Shown here in pieces: positions 35,106 to 44,471 of a DNA stretch of 64,000 nucleotides. Each line of letters opens with the position of its first letter. Position 1 is the first letter of the stretch. The stretch is taken from positions 1,488,001 to 1,552,000 of the forward strand of contig JAZGUH010000533.1 in the NCBI GenBank assembly GCA_037893225.1, given 5' to 3'. The notes below the pieces were generated by a model. That model did not search any database. It worked only from the letters and a program-made list of their open reading frames with translations, and was not told the origin of the DNA. The DNA comes from Hippasteria phrygiana. Lineage: Eukaryota; Echinodermata; Asteroidea; Valvatida; Goniasteridae. Made by a program: the position numbers and the translations under genes.

Positions 35106-35340
35106 ATTTAATACACATACATGTAGCCAAAGAAACAGTACTTGACCGAGAATAAAAATCCACTAATCTAACTAACAACTACAAATAATAAGACAAAACC
35201 ACCACAGTAAAAACCACAAATGTCTTACCAAACACAGCAAATACAAATCAAATGTCGATGGCTAAAAATGATAATGAAAGATTACGATTTAAAATACAAA
35301 CTACGACACAAAGAATTAAAAGTGGCAGCTACAAGACAGC

Positions 35341-36051
35341 GCCCTTAAACATTTGAAGTTGTGATTTTTTATGTCAATCAGTAGACTGATTTATGTCAAT
35401 CAGTAGACTTGTCTCAGTGAATTTTGTCGCCTTCGAGGGGGGACAGGGTGCTAAGAAATCATCTTGCAGGGCCTAATCGTCTTTAATCAACTTGAACTTT
35501 ACAGGGAAAATATCAGACTTTATTCAGGGGATGTTTTGGTCAAACATTAACATTGAATACAAAAGTTGAAATCATTGTAAAAAACACTTCCCACATACCG
35601 CGATAATACAGAGTCTGTACTCCGCCGAGCAATGACGAGCAATGACGAGCAATGATGAGCATGTCTATTTTCACAGGCATCGCATGGGAATAAACCAAAC
35701 TACCGTCGGATTTTTTATGTCAGTTTAAAAAAAGCAAGAGATATACAACACAAAAGACAGGACAATTCGGGAAGGTTAGTGAGCAATCTCTATTCCGATC
35801 AGGAAACGTGATATCACCCTGATAAGTACCGCGGTAATACAGCGTCCCATCCTACATGTCCTACATGTAGGGGAAGGCACTGCCACTGTTCCAGAACAAC
35901 CAAAACGACATCGTCATGTATTACTGAAAGTGCACAAGGCCTTATTGAATAGGCACAAGGCCTTATTGAATAGGCACAAGGCGCGATGCACGTGACGATG
36001 TCATTTTGGTGGTTCTTAACAACTTGCTCTATGTTTAAGTGCTTACCACAT
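35341..36051. other. No gene; short tandem repeats
   Basis: Three GAGCAATGAC-type repeats at about 35630-35660 and three GGCACAAGGCCTTATTGAATA-type repeats at about 35930-35983. Otherwise nothing recognised. Confidence 0.5.
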
Positions 36052-36066
36052 GTAGGGCAGGCCTAC

Positions 36067-36899
36067 CCCTAGAACTATGGGGTTCCGACAGGAACCCCAT
36101 AGGAAGACGCCGATTTTTCCCATAGGCTAGTACAGCAAGAATAAGAACGTCATTCCCATGCAACACGTTTCTACATTTTTCGCCGTGAATTACTTCATGG
36201 CTGCCCCCAAAAATAATAATATGCCGCATTTACATCCTCACCTTGCTTGCGCCAAGTCAATTTTCGCCTGAAACGGGTCCAATTTGCGGGAAAAAAATGA
36301 CAAAAATCTGCAGTCGTTCCGAAGCGATCACACACGCACACCATCGAGGAAGCCGCACACACGAAGCTCCTGTTTTGCGGGGGGGCCGTGGGTCGGTCAA
36401 GTCATGATTATTCATCGAAAATTCGAAGCGCGGTACGGCAGGCAACTGCCGCGTGTCCGTTATATACATGTACCGTCTGCGACGACAGGCAATGCATGCA
36501 GATGGTATATAATGGACACGTGGCAGTTGCCTGCCGTACCGCGCTTCGAATTTTCGATGAATAATCATGACTTGACCGACCCACGGCCCCCCCGCAAAAC
36601 AGGAGCTTCGTGTGTGCGGCTTCCTCGGTGCGTGTGTGATCGCTTCGGAACGACTGCAGATTTTTGTCATTTTTTTCCCGCAAATTGGACCCGTTTCAGG
36701 CGAAAATTGACTTGGCGCAAGCAAGGTGAGGATGTAAATGCGGCATATTATTATTTTTGGGGGCAGCCATGAAGTAATTCACGGCGAAAAATGTAGAAAC
36801 GTGTTGCATGGGAATGATGTTCTTATTCTTGCTGTACTAGCCTATGGGAAAAATCGGCGTCTTCCTATGGGGTTCCTGTCGGAACCCCATAGTTCTAGG
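36067..36899. mobile_element. 833-bp near-perfect palindrome between 15-bp direct repeats
   Basis: Left arm from CCCTAGAACTATGGGGTTCC and right arm to its reverse complement are almost identical over about 400 bp, with a short spacer near 36465-36510. Exact direct repeats GTAGGGCAGGCCTAC lie outside (36052-36066 and 36900-36914), as for a target duplication. Each arm holds CAAGCAAGGTGAGGATG, a splice-donor-like context, and the centre has GGTATATAATGG. Frames at 36257-36724, 36284-36772 and 36408-36683 come from the symmetry. A one-armed relative is at 29139-29720. Confidence 0.9.
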
Positions 36900-36914
36900 G
36901 TAGGGCAGGCCTAC

Positions 36915-37279
36915 GACTACGACGAGTTGACCCGTTATACTAGAATGTATGTAGGCTACATACGCAGGGCCGTTGTCAATGTAAACAATTAATGGCTGAC
37001 AATCCCTCCCCCAATCCATCCATAAAATGAAAGATGAGGGGCTACATTACCTTTGAAGCAATATCCAAGTTGCTATCGTCGTCCATAATCCAGAGCTTTG
37101 CTCTATACTACTGTTTCAGTTTGTAGTCAGTCAGAAAAGTACATTCTTTCTAGACTTGGCTTTCTTTTCACCGAAGCCTTCTCGCTGATGAGGAATTCAT
37201 TCATTGGTCACCAATAACTATCGCTGCATAATGTCTGAAAAGTAATTGTCGCTGCGCTGGCATGGTACTCTTCGTTTAT
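36915..37279. other. No gene recognised; left flank of P-like transposon
   Basis: Ordinary sequence between the palindrome and the target duplication of the P-like element. No coding or RNA features seen. Confidence 0.4.
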
Positions 37280-37286
37280 GTTACAC

Positions 37287-37384
37287 CAAAGATAGTAGAG
37301 CGCCGTAGGCGCGAAAGATGGGGAACTCGACCGATTTATTGAAATTACCCAGGATGCACTTGGCCGCCATTTCGGCAAGCTGAT
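37287..37384. repeat. P-like transposon left TIR and subterminal repeat
   Basis: The 41-bp TIR is 37287-37327. The 23-bp subterminal inverted repeat is 37362-37384 (GGCCGCCATTTCGGCAAGCT...). In P elements such ends bind the THAP domain of transposase; by analogy these are the binding sites. Confidence 0.9.
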
Positions 37385-37464
37385 TCTGTGATGTTATTGG
37401 TTGCAAGTTTTCGCACGCGCACCCCGTGAAAAGTAAATGCAAGGTAAGACAACGTTAGATCGAG

Positions 37465-37553
37465 ATGTATTTTTGCTCGGCAATCAGTTGTAGAAATAGC
37501 AAGACAAAATGCCAGGAATTGTCTTTCTTTAGGTTTCCAAAGAATGCAGAAAG
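37465..37553 (+). CDS. P-like transposase exon 1 (start of THAP domain)
   Basis: The ATG at 37465 opens a 29-codon exon reading MYFCSAISCRN...CQELSFFRFPKNAER, ending at a donor AAAG|GTAGGC with two bases of a split Arg codon. It supplies the THAP start: Cys4 and Cys9 (C-x4-C) and the FRFPKNAER motif. Joining to 40591 gives R-SRQWVQNTRRKDL without a frame break, exactly the THAP order. The exon is too short for ordinary ORF calling. The assignment rests on splice logic and the THAP signature C-x2-4-C...C-x2-H. Confidence 0.85.
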
Positions 37554-37658
37554 GTAGGCGTCAGCGTATTTAATATTAGGACCTACAGTATAACGTTAGA
37601 TAAGAAATTTCGGGGGTCGAAATCCATCGTATGATTATGACTAACTGTTAATGTTTAA

Positions 37659-38655
37659 AGGGTGGCTGCAATGAAATTGTACAAAAAATTTAATTTTGTG
37701 TTGTATAACTCTTTTACAATATAAGAAATGTGATTAAAATGTGTTTTCTGTGTTTCTGCCCATTTTTGGTGTTTAATTTTCCCGGAATAAAGTCCCCCCC
37801 CCCCCTTTCTCTATTGTTTCCGCGCCCCTAATTGCGTGACGTCATCTCGGGAACGCGGAAACTCAGCGAGAGTAGTCTGATCAGTGTGCGTTTGTGTACG
37901 TGTGGATGTATACCGTTATTGAGGGAACCAGCCACGCGTGATTAAATAGCTTTGGATGAAGGGACCAGGGAAACATTTCTCGTCGCGTTAAAATCTTCAA
38001 ACAGAATCTTTTGGACCTGAATCTGACAATCAAGTGTCGATTTTAGACTTGTTGATTAAGACACTTCTTCGGAACATTATTGGGGCGAGGAAGAGGAGGA
38101 TCTTGGAGCTCTTCCGTACATGTATGAGCCAGAAGGTGAGAGTAACAGCGAAACTACTGAAGACTCCGAATCGGACTCCCGATGCGGAACGCGTGAAAGA
38201 CTTGAAAACAACGATTGCTAGGCTAAACATGGAGGGCTAAATAACACTCTCCGAGTCCAAATACGACGGTATTTCGGTTCTACTGGAAAGAGGTAAAGAC
38301 TTACACCATCCTTAGTGGTGTTGCTGAATCCAGTAGCAACACAACGACACGGTATTATCCACGAAAAACATTCGCAAAACACTGAAAGCTTTCCACGACA
38401 CAGCGAAAAACACCGTGCATGTCAATGCAACGCACGCTCGGTGTATGGCCGACCATCCACCACAGCCAGCCGGCGGTTCCCGGGATGACGTCACATCGGC
38501 GTTACCACTTGATGGGCGGGGCTGACCCCCTCCCGCCTTAAAACAATTATTTTTAAATGCTTACGCGAAATAAAAAAATACAAACAACACACAGTTGTGT
38601 TTCAAAAACTTTATTTCATCGATATACACAATAAAAATTCCATTGCAGCCACCCT
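37659..38655 (+). mobile_element. Kolobok-like TTAA element, copy 2
   Basis: In intron 1 of the P-like element. TIRs AGGGTGGCTGCAATG, TTAA flanks at 37655-37658 and 38656-38659, 997 bp. It is a reverse-oriented copy of 22783-23748, differing by small indels. No transposase. Confidence 0.85.
38060..38221 (+). pseudogene. P2RX7-like N-terminal motif fragment, second copy
   Basis: Same acidic-DLGALPYMYEPEG frame as at 23230-23352. Here an extra segment shifts the end into DSRCGTRERLENND before a stop. No start codon in frame. Two copies keep the PYMYEPE core, which could reflect shared ancestry rather than selection. Confidence 0.35.
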
Positions 38656-38807
38656 TTAACGTTACGGTTAGCGCAAGGCCCTAATTTTCGTTAGTTAATT
38701 CTTGTTTAGTTGATGATGCATTTTTTCATTGCATCTGATGAAGTAGTTGTTGCTACGAATAGCTTAAATGCAGGTTTTCCTTAGTCATATAAATAAGTTC
38801 CACAATT

Positions 38808-39251
38808 GTGACCCGCTCTGCAAAAAGGGCACTTATGTTGCAAAATTTGAAAATAGTGTTTTATATATAGCTAGAAAGGCCATTTTATAAGCTTTCATAT
38901 GGTATATGTCTGAGGTCTGTAGCATTTTGCAATCACGAGATATTTGGAAATTTGCATGTTTGTTTTCAGGAATTTCTTGAAATGACTTAAGGAGAAACAA
39001 GCCATTTAAGAAAACAAAAAGCAAAGCAATAGATGGAAGCACTCGACAAAAACACATTCTTTTTCCAACTTTATTCTCTGAAATCAAAGATTTTGGTTAT
39101 GAAATAAAATAATATAGGTATCAAAGATGCAAAAAATTCCCTCCCTTCAAAATCACTTGTTTGAAGAATTTTTCACCCTCTTCACATTGAACGGCCCATA
39201 ACTTGTAAAAGCATACAGCGACTTATGTGCCCTTTTTGCAGAGCGGGTCAC
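38808..39251. mobile_element. 444-bp MITE with GTGACCCGCTCTGC ends
   Basis: TIRs GTGACCCGCTCTGCAAAAAG, inverted at both ends, and AATT flanks (38804-38807, 39252-39255) suggest a 4-bp duplication. In intron 1 of the P-like element. No coding. Confidence 0.8.
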
Positions 39252-39658
39252 AATTAATGATCTTTTGTCTTTGTTGTAATGTTATAGGCCCTACAAATTT
39301 ACAATTCCTACTAACCTTAGCTTTAATGTGAACAATTTTAACGTTACATTTTAAATAATGCAATGGTCATTCGGTAACAAATATTGTAAATTTCTGTTAA
39401 CTCGGGCTACTGACTGTACTGCACTGTAGGTCCACCGTTGTCAGTGATGTTAATGATTTAGGGCTCCTACAGAAAGAATATTGTGTTGGCAGGCCTGATG
39501 AGTGATTTTGTTTAAATTTTTCTTTTACAAAACCTGGACAGGCAATAGGCCTATAAGCACTTTCACAGTAATATGCGCCATCTTCCTTACCAGGCAAATT
39601 TGCACACGTTGCTGTGTACGCATCATCAATCGAAAACTTTGGCGCTTCCAAGTCATCA

Positions 39659-39804
39659 TTAGCCTTTTACAATGGCAGACACAACAGGAGGGCGCTATTT
39701 GATTTGGGTATTAAAAAACCCTTTTTTTTTTTGTGCCACACAAAAGGTTTACCCTAATCAAATAGCGCCCTCCTATTGTGTCCGCCATACCTCTAAAAGG
39801 CTAA
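39659..39804. mobile_element. 146-bp MITE with TTAGCCTTTTA ends
   Basis: Inverted arms TTAGCCTTTTA...GGAGGGCGCTATTTGATT and the reverse complement meet near 39720 at a T-run. The target duplication is not clear. In intron 1 of the P-like element. Confidence 0.7.
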
Positions 39805-40590
39805 TGCATTGATTCCAAAATGCGCTCGCGTGTGTTTTATTCCTCCATGCGTCTAGCAAGGCGTGTTCTTTTTGCCCCGTCAACAAGATGGTGTATATTA
39901 TCGTGAAAGTGCTTATTGTTTGTAAAGAGCACCTCTGAAATCTAATGAGGAAAATGTAAATTTATGATGGAGAATTTCAAAGGACAAGGCCAGGCCACCA
40001 TGTCCATGGGCAAGGTAATGACCAACCCCAATCAAATGCATTAAAGGCTAGTTTCCTCTATGCGTAAAGTATCAGGCCTGTATCAATCCTCTTACTAGTT
40101 TTCAAAACATTAGCAAGCTGTGTAGGCTCCTAAATTACTAATACTATGGCTAGGACCTAACATTAAATCTATGACATGTAACTGGCATGATAGGGGGCCT
40201 GCAATGGCCTGTGAAATCACATCACAATTATATTTATTTTTTAGTGCCTTGTCCGGCCGGGCTCAATTTCACCAAACCCAAAGATTCATTGTCAGCATCA
40301 CCATAGTAATTTGTATTGTGACAACACACTTTGCTTAGCAATTATGATTGATATACATCTTAAGATCAATCCTAGCTTTTTGTGGAATTGCATGAGCCAC
40401 TAGTCTGGCACATTGCTGCTATCATGCATGTTGAATTGCCAAATATGTGCACATTTTTACACCCACCCCTTGTATTGCTACAGGACTTGGAGTTAAGGGA
40501 TGTTGGTGTCTTACTGTAGGCCTAATACATGTATGGCACAGGCCTTACTATAACTGATGTTATTTTTTTGTTCTTTTCTGTAATAAATAG

Positions 40591-40856
40591 AAGCAGACAG
40601 TGGGTTCAAAACACCCGAAGGAAAGATTTGATCGGAAGGACACCATGGTACCTGTACAACAACTGTAGACTATGCTCCAACCACTTTGAAGTAAGTCAGT
40701 TTGTCAACAAGGACAAGAAGCGGCTGAAATGGAATGCCATACCGACTGTGTTTGATGTACCAAATCCGCCCAAACCTGTGGAATCATCGAGGAGACAACT
40801 GAAAAGAAAACGAACCGATGCTCCACCACCAGGCACAACTAGTAAACGTGTGAAAG
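40591..40856 (+). CDS. P-like transposase exon 2 (rest of THAP domain)
   Basis: The acceptor AATAAATAG|AAGC and donor GAAAG|GTTTGT bound 266 bases. They encode SRQWVQNTRRKDLIGRTPW (THAP tryptophan), NNCRLCSNHFEVSQF (the C-x2-H zinc ligands), LKWNAIPTVFDVPNPP (the AVPTIF-like/Pro element that closes THAP), and then a basic stretch SSRRQLKRKRTDAPPP that may be a nuclear localisation signal. The reading frame joins exon 1 in phase 2 and exon 3 in phase 1. The THAP domain recognises the transposon ends in P elements. Confidence 0.9.
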
Positions 40857-40931
40857 GTTTGTAAAAAAAGAAAAACCCCTGCCCATAGCAAAATAACTAA
40901 TGAAGACTAACAACATTGTTTACCTTTTGGG

Positions 40932-41399
40932 TAGGGCTATTCATTTTCAAATAATTTAGTATTCGAATAATTTAGTATTCGAATAATTTAGTATTCGAAT
41001 AATTTAGTATTCGAATATTCGAAACTGGTTTTGACCGAATATTCGAATATTCAATACTCGCCGATCAAGTTTTTCAGTGCATGCCGCACCAGTAAAAAAA
41101 TTGCACATAAAAGCACACCGATGTCTTACATATGGCGATTGATATTATGGACCGTTCCAACAGTATTTTTTGCATGCCCCCGTTGTATCAAGGGTTTGTA
41201 TGGACGGGAACAACAAACCTCCATCCACAAAAAGTTACAATTGACAAAAATGGGGCATTTGACACGGCTGAATGCCGTAACGTTTCTCGTATCTGTACAT
41301 GCGTATATATTTGTTCGAATATTCAAACTGGCAAAATGGTATTCGAATATTCGCTTGACGATCGAATATCGAATATTCGATATATTCAGGACAGCCCTA
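40932..41399. mobile_element. 468-bp hAT-type MITE
   Basis: Short TIRs TAGGGCT...AGCCCTA with an exact 8-bp duplication CTTTTGGG (40924-40931, 41400-41407), the hAT hallmark. The interior has four to five tandem AATAATTTAGTATTCG units and many TTCGAATA words. In intron 2 of the P-like element. Confidence 0.9.
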
Positions 41400-41468
41400 C
41401 TTTTGGGAAATATATGTATTGCTGTTAGTTTTCAATGTGTGATAATTGATAACAATCATTTCAATCAT

Positions 41469-41979
41469 GGGTCATTCCGTGTCAAATCACCCAATGGGTT
41501 ACACCTCACCCCTTTCAAAGTAGTTCATATTTGTTTTATAAGGTTATTTTGGGTGAAAATGCCAAAATTGCAAGTTTCAGCAGCATCCGACCAGCGGTTT
41601 TTTGCCATTTTGGCCAAAATGGGCATGGCCGCCAATATTCAAAGGACCATACCTCCCTAACCTGTTGACCAAATTTGCTGATTTTGATATCTTTGGAAAG
41701 GTAACATCATAAATAATCCAATTTTGGCAATATTTATGTCCGAGCAATTTGACCTACAATGACCTTTAGACCTTGAATTTGACCTTGAATTTGACCTTGT
41801 GGATCACACGACCTTGAGCCCACTCTGGGATAGAACGAAAACGGCTGGTCGGATGCTGCTAAAACTTGAAATTGTTGCTTTTTCACCCAAAATAACCCTA
41901 TAAAATAAATATCAACTAATTTGAAGGGGGTGGGGTGTAATTTTTTAATTTTGGGGGGTGATTTGACACAGAATGACCC
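41469..41979. mobile_element. 511-bp MITE with GGGTCATTC ends
   Basis: Ends GGGTCATTCCGTGTCAAATC and an inverted copy near 41955-41979, with a 4-bp duplication TCAT (41465-41468, 41980-41983). The interior has an inverted GCAGCATCCGACCAGC(G/C)(G/T)TT arm pair and three TGACCTTGAATT repeats (about 41770-41800) that match nuclear-receptor half-sites. In intron 2 of the P-like element. Confidence 0.85.
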
Positions 41980-42262
41980 TCATCCAGTTCTAAAACTAAT
42001 CTCAGAAAATTTCATTAAATTCGGTGTTCATGTTTTTGAGAAAACAGTGCATTGGTTTCCATTTCATCAGGTTATTTTGTGTAGGTTTCTACTGCATTTG
42101 GTTTTGATTATTGCAAAAGACCTATCTCTTGCATTCTTATTAGTCTGCAAATATAATTTTCTTACTGAAATTACTGAAATGTCCCAAAATGTCTCCCGAA
42201 ATTGAAACAAAAAACATGTGTATTTTAATCTCATTTTAATATTTCTTTCCTTATTTATGCAG

Positions 42263-42417
42263 TTTGTCGAGTCGAACATGATCATACATATGCCGAGAAT
42301 GATGACAAGCAGAATCCGGACCAGCACCAGAAAAGGGCTGAATCAAAAAACAGCAAAGTTCTTCGGAAAGAACGTGTCCGAGTTTGCAGACTGAAACAGA
42401 AAGTCAGCAAATTTTGA
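42263..42417 (+). CDS. P-like transposase exon 3, coiled-coil segment up to in-frame TGA
   Basis: Begins at the acceptor TTATGCAG|TT. Joined to exon 2 it reads V-CRVEHDHTYAEND...KVLRKERVRVCRLKQKVSKF then TGA (42415-42417), and the same frame continues straight into KTMTC and the transposase core. The heptad-like LRKERVRVCRLKQKV stretch sits where P-type transposases have a leucine-zipper dimerisation segment. Exons 1-3 up to the TGA give exactly 169 codons. The TGA may be a nonsense mutation, a sequencing error, or a natural end making a short DNA-binding product. Confidence 0.75.
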
Positions 42418-42423
42418 AAAACC

Positions 42424-44106
42424 ATGACCTGCATGACATCAACCATGACACCAACCATTAGACAACTCATTGACAGCGTCAGTGAACATCTAGAGGACCC
42501 CGCTTTGTCCTTTTTTGCTTCACAACTTCGAAACTCATCAAAGAGAACCAAACCGAGAGGAAGAAGATGGTCATACACGGATAAGGTTATTGCCCTATCA
42601 CTCTACCACCAAAGTCCAAAAGCTTATCAATTCTGTTCTAGAATTTTTACTTTGCCATCCATTTCAGTTCTTCGAAAGTGGCTACACAATGTCGAAATCC
42701 AGCCTGGGTTCTCAAAACAAACTCTAGATGTAATGAAGCAGAAGGTTTCCACTATGAATGAGAGAGATAAATATTGTGTAGTCACTTTTGATGAGATGAG
42801 TTTAAGAGCTGGACTAAGGTATGACATTTCGACTGACAAGGTAGAGGGTTTTGAAGATTTTGGGAGCCTTGGTCGGACAGGTAAGATTGCTAACCACGCA
42901 TTGGTATTTATTGTAAGAGGAATGCTTTCTCACTGGAAACAGCCAGTTGGCTACTTTCTCTCTAATAATGCAGCAACAGGTAAAACACAATCCAAATTGC
43001 TAAAGGAATGTCTACAGAAATTGGAGGACATTGGACTTTATCCAAAATTAGTTGTTTGCGACCAGGGCTCCAACAATGTCAAAACCTTTAAATGTCTGAA
43101 CATTTCAGAAGAAAGACCATATTTTATGTTGGGTGACCATAAAGTATTTTGTATGTATGACCCTCCCCATCTTCTAAAAAACACCAGATCCAACATGGTC
43201 AAATATCTATTTAGGTTCAAAGGTACTGATGGTAGCATGAAGAATGCCAAGTGGTCTTATATTCAACAATTTTATGAGAGTGATTCCCAACTCCCAATTC
43301 GTATGGCCCCTAGACTAACAAAGGGGCATTTTGAACTCAACAGTTTTACCAAGATGAGGGTTAGAAAAGCAGCACAAGTTTTAAGCCATTCTGTAGCAGC
43401 AGGAATATACACATACTCATCTTTAGGTAAACTCCCTGCTGAAGCTGTTCATACAGCAGAATTTGTAGAGAAAATTGACCAGTTGTTTGATTCATTCAAT
43501 TGTAGATATTTTAAAGAAAAGAAGAAGCTAAAAAGACCTCTTTCACAGAACTCTGCACATTTGGCATTTTTCAGTGAGTGTGCACCATGGCTTAAGAGTT
43601 TGGAGGTGGTAGGTTCAAAGAATGTAATATGCATTAAAGGGTGGATTTTGGGTATTTCTTGCCTCCTTAACCTTTGGAATGAAATTAAATCAAAGAAAGA
43701 AATAAAGTTTCTCTTGACTGGAAGATTCAACCAAGATGTTGTTGAAAACATGTTCTCTACAATAAGACGAAAGGGGGGCTTTAGGGACAATCCCTCTGCA
43801 TCCGAGTTTAGATTTGCTTTAAGAATGGTTATGGTAGCAGAATTAATCAAACCAGCACTCAGTTCCAACTGTGCACCTGACAGTGATAAATTCATACTTG
43901 GTCTAAGTTCTCTTACAAAGAAAAGAGGTCTTATAAATACAACAAAGAAAGAATCTGCAAATCCACTGTATATTCCTGTCACACAATCTGCTTTCATGTT
44001 GCTGGAGCAAAATACCATGTCTTACATAGCAGGCTACCTTTGCAGAAAAGTGTTACCCCCTGTAACAAGTGTAGATCAGCCTTATTATCACAGGACACAG
44101 TATTAA
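42424..44106 (+). CDS. P-like transposase catalytic core, 560 aa
   Basis: The RNase H-like transposase of the P/THAP9 family. From the ATG at 42424: WSYTDKVIALSLYHQSPKAYQF (helix-turn-helix-like region, about 49-70), CVVTFDEMSL with Asp123 (first catalytic Asp), VVCDQGSNN with Asp213 (second), MYDPPHLLKNTRSN at 244-256, and NQDVVENMFSTIRRKGGFRDNP with Glu441 (third acidic residue). The region between the second Asp and Glu corresponds to the family's insertion (GTP-binding) domain. The tail SYIAGYLCRKVLP is the start of the C-terminal cysteine-rich segment, where the frame shifts. The gene is in frame with exon 3, so this ATG need not be the natural start. Confidence 0.9.
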   Translation: MTCMTSTMTPTIRQLIDSVSEHLEDPALSFFASQLRNSSKRTKPRGRRWSYTDKVIALSLYHQSPKAYQFCSRIFTLPSISVLRKWLHNVEIQPGFSKQTLDVMKQKVSTMNERDKYCVVTFDEMSLRAGLRYDISTDKVEGFEDFGSLGRTGKIANHALVFIVRGMLSHWKQPVGYFLSNNAATGKTQSKLLKECLQKLEDIGLYPKLVVCDQGSNNVKTFKCLNISEERPYFMLGDHKVFCMYDPPHLLKNTRSNMVKYLFRFKGTDGSMKNAKWSYIQQFYESDSQLPIRMAPRLTKGHFELNSFTKMRVRKAAQVLSHSVAAGIYTYSSLGKLPAEAVHTAEFVEKIDQLFDSFNCRYFKEKKKLKRPLSQNSAHLAFFSECAPWLKSLEVVGSKNVICIKGWILGISCLLNLWNEIKSKKEIKFLLTGRFNQDVVENMFSTIRRKGGFRDNPSASEFRFALRMVMVAELIKPALSSNCAPDSDKFILGLSSLTKKRGLINTTKKESANPLYIPVTQSAFMLLEQNTMSYIAGYLCRKVLPPVTSVDQPYYHRTQY

Positions 44107-44471
44107 ATGATCCATCCCTAATCTTCATTCATCAAAAAGCTTGGGACACCACCAAAAGTGACTTTGGTGGTCTGATGGTTCCAACTAAAACCTTTGTAGA
44201 TTTTTGTTCACTTTGTGAACAGGTATTTAGAAAGGAATTTAATCAGTCTGGAATGGCTCGCAATAGGATAAGCCATGTAATCAATAGTGCTATTTGCCAG
44301 CAGAGTGCGTATAATGAGCTGAAGGTCTGCAGTGACAAAGTCAGAGCTCGTATTGTTGCCATTTTTGTCAGTATGCGCATCCAATATGCCATCAAGTTCA
44401 GAAACAGAGAATTACATGAAATCACCCTGAAGAGGAAAAACAGGAAAGTGCTAAAAGTCACTCACAAGTAA
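44040..44471 (+). CDS. P-like transposase C-terminus in shifted frame
   Basis: The real continuation starts about 44055: TPCNKCRSALL, then NDPSLIFIHQKAWDTTKSDFGGL, FVDFCSLCEQVF, SHVINSAICQ, IQYAIKFRNREL and a basic end. The CNKC and CSLC pairs match the P/THAP9 C-terminal region. One missing base near 44050-44060 explains the shift. Stop at 44469-44471. Confidence 0.85.
   Translation: MQKSVTPCNKCRSALLSQDTVLNDPSLIFIHQKAWDTTKSDFGGLMVPTKTFVDFCSLCEQVFRKEFNQSGMARNRISHVINSAICQQSAYNELKVCSDKVRARIVAIFVSMRIQYAIKFRNRELHEITLKRKNRKVLKVTHK

Larger units (their letters stand above)
30176..35340 (-). mobile_element. L2-type LINE, degenerate, with internal insertion
   Basis: The minus-strand order is 5' UTR, endonuclease, reverse transcriptase, C-terminal domain, then a 3' end reading GCGCACTATAAATTTTAAA plus (ATT)n (plus strand 30176-30200). 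That tail, after TAATGCGCTTTTG, is the hallmark of L2-related LINEs. Disablements are a frameshift near 33350, an insertion at 31805-32828, and a frameshift in the RT active site near 31390. A possible short target duplication GCGCCC lies outside both ends (about 30161 and 35339), but it is too short to be sure. Confidence 0.85.

Noticed and set aside
36257..36772. Overlapping 155- and 162-residue frames on both strands
   Set aside because: They mirror each other through the palindrome, with no recognisable domain.
42515..44018. Several antisense and alternative frames over the transposase
   Set aside because: Shadows of the P-like transposase ORF.
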